Source of the DNA: Paramuribaculum sp.
Lineage (GTDB): Bacteria > Bacteroidota > Bacteroidia > Bacteroidales > Muribaculaceae
Reading direction: 5' to 3'
Assembly: GCA_022511125.1 (NCBI GenBank)
Contig: JAFLSD010000002.1
Coordinates: forward strand, 186,001 to 250,000
DNA length: 64,000 nucleotides
The stretch's first letter is position 1. Each line of letters opens with the position of its first letter. A program made the position numbers and the translations under genes. The notes under the pieces are model-generated. The model searched no databases. It saw only the letters and a program-made list of their open reading frames with translations, and had not been told where the DNA came from. This document shows, piece after piece, positions 51,571 to 58,913 of the stretch.

Positions 51571-51599
51571 TTGATTTTCCATTTAGTTTCATACCTTTG
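51571..51599 (+). promoter_or_regulatory. Promoter for the CapA-like gene
   Basis: TTG at 51571-51573, an 18-bp spacer and TACCTTTG at 51592-51599, 26 nt before the ATG at 51626. Confidence 0.6.
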
Positions 51600-51625
51600 C
51601 AAATAACAAACTCATTAATAATTTC

Positions 51626-52768
51626 ATGGTACTAAAACGACTTCAATACAATATCTTGCTTCCGGTTCTCCTTCTTGTTGCGGTTGCGTGCACTGGGCGA
51701 ACTACAGCGCAGGAAACATCAGAAATACCTCAGGATAGTGTGAGCGCGAACGCTCCTCAGCGGCAACTCCCCGAAAGCGTGACAATAGCCTTCACCGGCG
51801 ACATCATGATGGGAACCACTTTCCCCGATTCTATTCATGGAACCGGACTTCCCCCCAACGGCGGCAAAAACATTTTCGACGATGTCCGCGATGTTATCTC
51901 GTCTGCCGATTTTGCCGGTGGCAATCTTGAGGGAAGCTTCCTTAACGGCCCGGGCAAGCGTCGCCCCATGACCAACCCCAAAACTTACTTTATTTTTCGC
52001 ATGCCTCCCGAATACGTAACTAATCTCCTTGAAGCCGGATACGATTTTGTAGGCATCGCAAACAATCATATCAACGATTTTGGAGAACCCGGACGCCAGT
52101 CGACAATGAAAACACTCCGCGATGCCGGGTTGGCTCATGCCGGACTTATGAAATACTGCGAAACAGCCTATGTTGAGCGTAACGGTGTGGTCTTCGGTGT
52201 GGCTCAGGTAGGTCATGGCGACAACAACGTCGACGTCAACAATCTTGACGAAGTGAGAAGAGTCGTGCGCCAGATGCGCGATTCGGCCGACATTGTGATT
52301 CTCTCCTTCCATGGAGGAGCAGAAGGGTCGGCCCACACTCATGTTCCCGGCAAACTTGAATACTATGTAGGGGAGAAACGCGGCGATGTCAAAGCTGTGG
52401 CTCATGCCGCGATCGATGCCGGAGCGGATGTCGTATTCGGTCATGGACCTCACGTTGTCCGGGGAGCCGAGCTTTATAAGGATCATCCGATATTTTATTC
52501 TCTCGGAAACTTCTGCACACCTTACCGCATGGGCATAGCCGGTCTTACAGGCCAAGCACCGGTTGCAGTTGTCGAACTTGATATGGACGGTAAATTTCTC
52601 GGAGGAAAAATCCACTCTTTCATCCAGCAACGAGGCAAAGGTCCCCGCAAAGACCCCACCAATAGCGCAGCTCGTCAGATTCGTACGCTTTCGCGCCAGG
52701 ATTTTCCCGACTCCCCTCTCCGCATAGCCGACGACGGAACCCTCTCCCGCGCCTCAGGAAACGAATAG
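51626..52768 (+). CDS. CapA-family lipoprotein (PGA_cap metallophosphatase-like, 380 aa)
   Basis: A lipobox (VAVAC, Cys22) is followed by a calcineurin-like fold typical of CapA/PgsA proteins. Visible are IAFTGDIMMGTTFPD (metal Asp), GNLEGSF, FVGIANNHINDFGEPG (Asn-His pair), VILSFHGGAEG and ADVVFGHGPHVVRG. CapA relatives act in poly-gamma-glutamate export, but standalone lipoproteins of this type are common in Bacteroidetes without capB/capC, as here. A surface phosphoesterase or polymer-handling role is the safer reading. Confidence 0.87.
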   Translation: MVLKRLQYNILLPVLLLVAVACTGRTTAQETSEIPQDSVSANAPQRQLPESVTIAFTGDIMMGTTFPDSIHGTGLPPNGGKNIFDDVRDVISSADFAGGNLEGSFLNGPGKRRPMTNPKTYFIFRMPPEYVTNLLEAGYDFVGIANNHINDFGEPGRQSTMKTLRDAGLAHAGLMKYCETAYVERNGVVFGVAQVGHGDNNVDVNNLDEVRRVVRQMRDSADIVILSFHGGAEGSAHTHVPGKLEYYVGEKRGDVKAVAHAAIDAGADVVFGHGPHVVRGAELYKDHPIFYSLGNFCTPYRMGIAGLTGQAPVAVVELDMDGKFLGGKIHSFIQQRGKGPRKDPTNSAARQIRTLSRQDFPDSPLRIADDGTLSRASGNE

Positions 52769-52812
52769 ACCACGCTGACATTTCTGCCACTAACCGGCAG
52801 ATTTAACGACAC

Positions 52813-52850
52813 AAAGACAGGGATATATCGATCGATATATCCCTGTCTTT
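52813..52850. terminator. Perfect 38-bp palindrome between convergent genes
   Basis: AAAGACAGGGATATATCGA and its exact reverse complement meet with no loop. Runs of A and T at the ends make it usable as a terminator in both directions for the CapA-like (+) and 154-aa (-) genes. Confidence 0.75.
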
Positions 52851-52865
52851 TCTGTTTATGAGAAG

Positions 52866-53330
52866 TTATTTCACTCTTTTCAATTTGTTGTTGTAAAAGA
52901 CATCATTTCCGTCCCATGGATAAAATATAATGGTATTGCCGTTGTTCTCAACTCCCAATCCTACGCGGATAGCCTCGTCCTCAGGCCACTGTTTAACCCA
53001 TATATTAGGCTCGGGACTATCCAACGAATCAAAACCCACGATATAATATGTATCGATCGCTCTTGGAGGAGGAGTGGTATTTTCGATATAGCCGTAGACT
53101 GCTTCCTCACCGGTCCAATCTGTATCTTTAGTAGCTTCATGCAAGTTGAAATTGGCGTAAGTCGACGAGCCGTCTTTCGAAGTTCCTCTGAACTCACCCT
53201 TGTAAGGGTCGCCGGGTTTGGCCGTCACTGATGTCCGTTTCGTCGTTTTGCGGGTTTTCGATTGAGCTTCAATCGTGCATGCCGACCCTGCAATTAAAAT
53301 AGCGAACAATATAAATACAATCTTTTTCAT
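52866..53330 (-). CDS. Small secreted protein of unknown function (154 aa)
   Basis: The ATG at 53330 gives the signal IVFILFAILIAGSACTIEAQ; GSAC could also be a lipobox (Cys18). A Lys/Arg/Thr-rich linker (QSKTRKTTKRTSVTAKPGD) leads into a beta-rich domain ending NGNTIIFYPWDGNDVFYNNK. It is not recognised. It starts 17 nt after the stop of the twin-lipoprotein gene, so it is probably co-transcribed. Confidence 0.7.
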   Translation of the reverse strand: MKKIVFILFAILIAGSACTIEAQSKTRKTTKRTSVTAKPGDPYKGEFRGTSKDGSSTYANFNLHEATKDTDWTGEEAVYGYIENTTPPPRAIDTYYIVGFDSLDSPEPNIWVKQWPEDEAIRVGLGVENNGNTIIFYPWDGNDVFYNNKLKRVK

Positions 53331-53347
53331 CTTGCTATCCTTTAGAA

Positions 53348-53914
53348 TTATGCTCCGCAACTTTCTATCGTCACTGTGTTACCTTTCTTCGTCACATCGC
53401 AGAACCATTCAGGGCCGCCTCCTTTGCGTTTCAAAGATTTCTGGTAAAATTCTTCCAGCCATTCGTCATCGCCTTCTACGGTTATTTTTTCTGTCTCGCA
53501 ATAAGCTTCCGTCGAATCCACTGTATAGGATACCTTACAGGTCTTCGATCCCACTGTCAGTGTATAATTGAGTTTCTTAACCTGACCGCTCTGTTCTTCG
53601 CGAGTGCTACCTGTAAAGCCCAATTCTTTCAGCTTTTTACCGGAATTTTCGGTCAGTGTCATTTCTTTCAATGCATCTAATGCTTTCGAAAATTCCTCAG
53701 CCTTGGCTATCGAATCCTGACGGATCGAATCGAGCCTCGCAGCCTCGGCCTTCGCTATCGAATCTTTTATCGCCGCTTCGACTTTCGCTATCGAGTCAGC
53801 GCGACGGATCGAATCCTCCCTTTCCTGATCTGCCTTGCTGCCTGTTCCCGTGCAACTCACTGCCATTCCGGCCATTACCAACAGACCTGCTGCAAAATAA
53901 AATAGTTTCTTCAT
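53348..53914 (-). CDS. Lipoprotein A of a twin pair with identical N-termini (188 aa)
   Basis: The lipobox is AVSC (Cys21). Residues 1-43 are identical to those of the neighbouring lipoprotein at 53970-54539. They comprise the signal, GTGSKADQEREDSIRRADSI and the start of an Ala/Asp/Ser-rich spacer with DSIAKAE repeats. The C-terminal 100 residues are unrelated to the twin and contain KKLKELGFTGST, then ITVEGDDEWLEEFYQKSL and KGNTVTIESCG. These look like a diverged version of the domain in the 50774 and 12561 proteins. The function is unknown. Confidence 0.75.
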   Translation of the reverse strand: MKKLFYFAAGLLVMAGMAVSCTGTGSKADQEREDSIRRADSIAKVEAAIKDSIAKAEAARLDSIRQDSIAKAEEFSKALDALKEMTLTENSGKKLKELGFTGSTREEQSGQVKKLNYTLTVGSKTCKVSYTVDSTEAYCETEKITVEGDDEWLEEFYQKSLKRKGGGPEWFCDVTKKGNTVTIESCGA

Positions 53915-53969
53915 CTTCCTAAATATATATAGTTAAGGTTTATTTGATATTCTAACAATGGGGTGTCCC

Positions 53970-54539
53970 TTACGCAGGCTTGGCTTTAGTAATATCGGTT
54001 ACAGAAACGAAATCGTTCTCGACTTCCGCTTTGATCTTAATTTTCCATTTAACACCGGTTTCTGTAAAATCCACTTCATACCAGCCGTCTTCTAATGGGG
54101 TAATAGCAGTGACTTTGCCGAAAGGATCCTGAGAGTCACCACGTAAAATTGAGAAATCATAACATTGATCTCCCACACAATCGGGCCATTCTTCCATTAT
54201 CGCTGCTTTCATTCGTTTCTGAATACTCTTAGAAAAATGAGATTTAAGTTTAATGGGATTTCTTCCTTTTTCCGACAATAAATAATTATCATACAGATCT
54301 GTTAGGAATTCTACTACCAATTTTGACTCATTTTCCGCCTTTGCTATAGAATCCTGACGCATTGCTTCCAGTTTGGCGGCTTCCGCCTTGGCTATCGAAT
54401 CTTTGACTGCTGCTATCGAGTCAGCGCGACGGATCGAATCCTCTCTTTCCTGATCTGCTTTGCTACCTGTTCCCGTGCAACTTACTGCCATCCCGGCCAT
54501 TACCAACAGCCCTGCGGCAAAATAAAATAACTTTTTCAT
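53970..54539 (-). CDS. Lipoprotein B of the twin pair (189 aa)
   Basis: Its N-terminal 43 residues are identical to twin A, including the lipobox (AVSC, Cys21) and the DSI-rich spacer. The C-terminal 115 residues differ entirely: FLTDLYDNYLLSEKGRNPIK, CVGDQCYDFSILRGDSQDPFG and a beta end (DGWYEVDFTETGVKWKIKIK) suggest a DUF3828/NTF2-like domain (tentative). A Cys pair (CVGDQC) could form a disulfide. It lies 55 nt upstream of twin A. Confidence 0.75.
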   Translation of the reverse strand: MKKLFYFAAGLLVMAGMAVSCTGTGSKADQEREDSIRRADSIAAVKDSIAKAEAAKLEAMRQDSIAKAENESKLVVEFLTDLYDNYLLSEKGRNPIKLKSHFSKSIQKRMKAAIMEEWPDCVGDQCYDFSILRGDSQDPFGKVTAITPLEDGWYEVDFTETGVKWKIKIKAEVENDFVSVTDITKAKPA

Positions 54540-54710
54540 TTCTCCGGATTTATTTTGATGTTTATTTGATTATTTTTCTTCGAAATCACCGGTTTCGCTC
54601 TTAACAACTATCTTGTTATTTAACCTCGTAAAATTATATGTTTCGATAAAAATTTACAAATAATAATTTCACGAATTTTCAATCCACTTCATCCGTTTTA
54701 AGTTTCCTTT

Positions 54711-54743
54711 AAAAACAGCGGAAACGCATCTCGCGCTTCCGCT
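54711..54743 (-). terminator. Terminator of fimbrial operon 2
   Basis: On the - strand: AGCGGAAGCGC, a short loop, GCGTTTCCGCT (one mismatch), then GTTTTT. It lies 60 nt after the stop of the last operon 2 gene. Confidence 0.8.
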
Positions 54744-54802
54744 ATCCCATTATTAACTTTTAACCATTTATATGAAACATCTTACATTCTATCGAATCTC
54801 GC

Positions 54803-56737
54803 TCAATTTCCAAATCCTATATCTTTTGTCGCCAATATTTCGCTCTGAATGCTAAAACCATCGAAACCATTGCTCCGAGATTTTATTGTAGAAGTAAAGT
54901 CGCCATTATTTGCGCCCCTAAACCTAATCTTATAGACATGATTTCTCAAAAGAGGCACTGGCAAATCAGGATAATTGCGACTGTCTTCAACTATACCTTT
55001 CTCATAGGTTGAGAAACCGGTAGAAGAGTTTCCCGGTGTTGCCGAAGCAGTTCCGTTAAACATCATTTTATTATAATTTGCAGCTGTATATTCAGCTATA
55101 GGAAAACTTAACGTATTGCCGTTCCTTATTAAACACCAATACATCACAGGACAAGCACCAGCACCCGTATCACCTATTCTGCCGATATTGGAGGGATGAT
55201 TCATATTGCGTTCGCCTACGTAAGCTATGTAATGATCACCGTCACCATCAGTATAAGCTTTTTCAACATAAATTGTAGTATTACGCTGAATACATGGGTT
55301 AAAAATACGAGGGTGATTATCATCGGCATATTTTCCTCCTTCGTCAAAATAAGAATCGATGTCCTCGTTCGTATTTTTATTGAACGACCAGTTTTTCTCT
55401 TTACGCCAAATTCCATAAAGTCGGCTTAATCTATCTTGATATCTGATTCTACTTTCGTTTATAATGGGTATTGAATAGTCTGCATAATTTGAATCTTCAC
55501 TTCTTACCATTAAGCCGAAACCTTTAATATCCTTCCATTCACAGTCCGAATGATTGGTTACCCATATTTCATTGGTTGGAGTCCAAACATCCATTGGTTC
55601 ACACCTCGCATAGAGATTGGGATAGAAAATCACGGCATCGTTGATTGTACCAGTTGGTACTACTACTTCTACTTTTACTACGGAGCGCAGAAGCGACACC
55701 GGCAAATCATTGTATTGAGCGCCATCTTCACCTGTCTTCCTTGACAGGTTAATAGGAGTACCTTTTTTCCAATTAGTTAAAGCCGAAAATTTCTGTATCC
55801 CATACATTGGGATAGGATGATCCTCACTCGGCATCTTTGCTACTCTAAACCACCCATGACTATCTTTTACATCATCATTGGTTCCCCATTCTACCCAACT
55901 CGAGGTAGCTCCCATATACGGTCTTTCTGGATCATAATCTGCTTCATTATTTTCCGCACCTGCTATGCAGCTATAGAAATCTTGATTTGTATTCTTATTC
56001 AATCCTGTAATTTTATCCCCGGCCGTATAGTAGTTTTTACCATGATATATCGGATCATATTGACAATGATGGAGATCGAACACATCCTTCACAACCTTAT
56101 CTGTTCCGCTATATACCACACTGTTATTGCGTCGCCAGTCCGGACCGGTACTTCCGAACCAACCCCCCGGAACGACCCAGCCATAAGGCTGACCAGTACT
56201 CGGATCGATAGCATCAGGATCTAATTCCTCTTGATCGTCGCTAGTCCTGGGTTTGATTCCCATGTTCCATTCCCTCTCCGGACGGTTGGCAAGAATAGCG
56301 ATCTTGAACTCCTCGGTTGTCAGTTTGGTTCTTATCTTTTCAAATTCCCAGTCATAATCCTTGTCGTTACCAAAATTATAGAGAGGAACCGACACTGTCC
56401 ATCTTTGATGGTCAGACGACGGGTCGAGTTGTTTCACCCAACGGCTCTTTGACTCGAAAAGAAACTTATCGTCCTTGTCGAAAACCAATACTCTGATTTT
56501 GTCAATGTCGATATAACTCTCCATATACTCCAATTCAGCCGCTCCGCCGACAGCTCTCGACGTAACGCCACCCATTTTGTCAAGAGTGATACTGAAGGTT
56601 ATCACATCGCCTTCTCCTTCCACACCCTCATTAGGATTATCGGGACCGATAGGCAAGTCATCATCTGAACAGGAGTACATGAAACCTGTCGCAAGAATAG
56701 TTAGAAGATAGAGTATATATTTAAATTTTTTTGCCAT
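54803..56737 (-). CDS. Fimbria-associated lipoprotein, paralogue of the 33403-36459 protein (644 aa)
   Basis: It has a lipobox (YSC, Cys23) and a TSRAV site at Arg61. Shared ordered blocks with the 1018-aa protein are KIRVLVFDKDDKFLFE, FKIAILANRPE, PMYGIQKF, VSLLRSVVKVEVVVP and MDVWTPTNEIWV. It is therefore the operon 2 counterpart, without the extra 370 residues. An accessory or tip-proximal subunit is likely. It is last gene of the operon, 26 nt after the major subunit gene. Confidence 0.78.
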   Translation of the reverse strand: MAKKFKYILYLLTILATGFMYSCSDDDLPIGPDNPNEGVEGEGDVITFSITLDKMGGVTSRAVGGAAELEYMESYIDIDKIRVLVFDKDDKFLFESKSRWVKQLDPSSDHQRWTVSVPLYNFGNDKDYDWEFEKIRTKLTTEEFKIAILANRPEREWNMGIKPRTSDDQEELDPDAIDPSTGQPYGWVVPGGWFGSTGPDWRRNNSVVYSGTDKVVKDVFDLHHCQYDPIYHGKNYYTAGDKITGLNKNTNQDFYSCIAGAENNEADYDPERPYMGATSSWVEWGTNDDVKDSHGWFRVAKMPSEDHPIPMYGIQKFSALTNWKKGTPINLSRKTGEDGAQYNDLPVSLLRSVVKVEVVVPTGTINDAVIFYPNLYARCEPMDVWTPTNEIWVTNHSDCEWKDIKGFGLMVRSEDSNYADYSIPIINESRIRYQDRLSRLYGIWRKEKNWSFNKNTNEDIDSYFDEGGKYADDNHPRIFNPCIQRNTTIYVEKAYTDGDGDHYIAYVGERNMNHPSNIGRIGDTGAGACPVMYWCLIRNGNTLSFPIAEYTAANYNKMMFNGTASATPGNSSTGFSTYEKGIVEDSRNYPDLPVPLLRNHVYKIRFRGANNGDFTSTIKSRSNGFDGFSIQSEILATKDIGFGN

Positions 56738-56763
56738 AATTCTAAAATTCTAATCAATCGCCA

Positions 56764-58887
56764 TTAATATGGATTTCTTGGAAATTCAAAACCAATCTCG
56801 TGCCAACCTATTATCGTCACATTAAGATTGATATCATCATACGGAGCTGTCCAGTTCGGAACTATCCGCTGACTTGGATCATCCACCGGAATACCCACGC
56901 TCTTTATGCCGGTAAGAGTATACTTATACCACGCGTTGCGTACCACGCCATAAACCCCGTCTGCTGTCTCTGTCCCCGGGATTATCGTAGCTGGAGCCTT
57001 GTAATACATCAACCCTTCGTTGAAATGATCCGGGGCACCCGACCATTCCAATATAAGAGATATCACGTGGTTGTTCCTATTTTCGGGTTTATATATATTT
57101 GCCTGATTTTCTTCATCGAAAGGCTGATGCGTTTCGTCGTCATAACCTAACAGATATTGCATATATATCGGGAGATGACCACCCGATGCGTTCTCTATCG
57201 TCAGATCACCGGATTTAAGCACCCTCTTTCCGTCGCCGTCCTTTATCGTGGCGGCCACGAGAAGGGCTTTGCAATCTTCGTCGCTCATCTTCATAATCAG
57301 ATCGTAAGTCATAGGATCTCCGTTATAATAGAGCTGATAACCGCCTCCTCCTTCGATGGGCACTCCGTAAAGTGTCATACCTGTCGTTTCTTCGCCGCTT
57401 GAATTCCAATCATAGAGCTGATAGCGCATTTTCTGCTGCGAGGCCAAAGCATAGTTGAATGCTCTCACCAAACCCCACAGGCAATCCTGAGCCGACGTAT
57501 AATATACTCCGTCCGGTCCGCGGTAAACGTCCATGGCCTCAAATTTACCATTGCCGTCGTCTATCAAAAGTTTCGCACATACTATCAGGTGAGTTCCTGC
57601 CAGCAGGTCGCGTCGGCCGTCAAGGCTCGATCCGTTGAGTTTTGTCAGATCGTATGTATTCTCCGGTATATAAAGCTTATCGCGGAAACCATTAGCAGCC
57701 ATCGTATTATATGAAAAATTGAGAAGCTGGTTCGTGTTTTGACTGCCATCTTTAGTTCCGTAGTCGGTCAGAACATAATTCACTGCTTTGCGGTATTGCC
57801 ACGGATAGTCGAGAACGTTATAGTTCGGATCTTCCGCCCAATATGAGCGATAGTTATCCTTATCGTTCCATGCGCCGTAAAAACTATCGTAGTTACCCTG
57901 GCTTATGTTCTTGAAAAGATAGGTTTCGCGCTCCAGAGCGTTCATATCCCAGCTAACGAGCTCCGCTTTCCAGTCTCTTACCTCTATTTTCGGAGCCCAG
58001 TCCTCGTAAGATTTAGTAACTGTGTTGCCCTTGGCATCCTGGTAATTGATCGATGTGGAGGTTTCAATCCAACCCGTACAAAGATTCACCTGATGGTTAT
58101 AGTCGAGACTCTCAGTCTCTATAGGCTTGTAGATATAATGACCGTTAGTATAGCTTTCATAGTTCTGAAAATCGGCTGTCACCTTGGCATGCAATCTTTC
58201 TACACGCACCTTTAGAATCTCCTCCTCTTTCAGATTCGGATCAGGAACAGGCTGGTTTATATCCTCAATCAGATGGAACATAGCTTCTGTCACCGGAACT
58301 GCGCAGAACGCTGCCCCATCCTTGACATACGCCGTGTTGGTCATAGTAAAGAGTTCTCCGTCGCGACCCATATCCCAGGGATTCTCCGAATTGCTCAAAA
58401 TTGCTCCCATCACCTGACCCACCGTAGCCGTTCCGACGGCATATTCGCTCGTAAGCTTGCTGTAGATATTTTCCGCGTTCACGACTATCAGCGCTGAGCT
58501 CGGCAGATTTCCTTTCCACGGATTTATCACCGTCCAATAACGAGCTTCTATATTTCCCGTCGGATGATCTACATGACCGTTTGCCGACAAATCAAGAGGA
58601 GTGATGTTCATCAGCGTCCCCTTACCGTCGAAAAACAGCGCGTAATTACCTTTCTGTCCTATCGCATGCTCCACTTCGCTTCCATCCTCCAGATCACCGC
58701 TCGCACGGCTTGAGGGCTCTGAAGCTGTCAATATGTCAAAAGCGATATAGTACGAGTTTTCATCCGACAAACCTTCGTTGAGTCCACCGCCGGTTATGCC
58801 ACCCGGCTCGTCGGCCGCGCAGCCTGTACCCAGCAAAGCCAGAGCTACTATTACTATCGAATTAATTATGTGCTTTATCAGTCGCAT
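56764..58887 (-). CDS. Mfa1/FimA-type major fimbrial subunit, operon 2 (707 aa)
   Basis: The lipobox is TGC (Cys23) and SSRAS at Arg61 is the maturation-type site. It is paralogous to the 704-aa shaft subunit of operon 1, sharing WDMNALERETYLFKNI-like and YRSYW blocks. The C-terminus has GVVRNAWYKYTLTGIKSVG, then PVDDPSQRIVPNW, the Mfa1 C-terminal signature. The last strand (DINLNVTIIGWHEIGFEF) would be the donor strand. It lies between the 904-aa and 644-aa genes with 26-nt gaps. Confidence 0.85.
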   Translation of the reverse strand: MRLIKHIINSIVIVALALLGTGCAADEPGGITGGGLNEGLSDENSYYIAFDILTASEPSSRASGDLEDGSEVEHAIGQKGNYALFFDGKGTLMNITPLDLSANGHVDHPTGNIEARYWTVINPWKGNLPSSALIVVNAENIYSKLTSEYAVGTATVGQVMGAILSNSENPWDMGRDGELFTMTNTAYVKDGAAFCAVPVTEAMFHLIEDINQPVPDPNLKEEEILKVRVERLHAKVTADFQNYESYTNGHYIYKPIETESLDYNHQVNLCTGWIETSTSINYQDAKGNTVTKSYEDWAPKIEVRDWKAELVSWDMNALERETYLFKNISQGNYDSFYGAWNDKDNYRSYWAEDPNYNVLDYPWQYRKAVNYVLTDYGTKDGSQNTNQLLNFSYNTMAANGFRDKLYIPENTYDLTKLNGSSLDGRRDLLAGTHLIVCAKLLIDDGNGKFEAMDVYRGPDGVYYTSAQDCLWGLVRAFNYALASQQKMRYQLYDWNSSGEETTGMTLYGVPIEGGGGYQLYYNGDPMTYDLIMKMSDEDCKALLVAATIKDGDGKRVLKSGDLTIENASGGHLPIYMQYLLGYDDETHQPFDEENQANIYKPENRNNHVISLILEWSGAPDHFNEGLMYYKAPATIIPGTETADGVYGVVRNAWYKYTLTGIKSVGIPVDDPSQRIVPNWTAPYDDINLNVTIIGWHEIGFEFPRNPY

Positions 58888-58913
58888 ATTTTTATCTCTT
58901 ATCTTTTATCTTT

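Noticed and set aside
51626-52768. Part of a poly-gamma-glutamate capsule locus
   Set aside because: No capB, capC or ligase genes are near; the gene stands alone with its own promoter and terminator.
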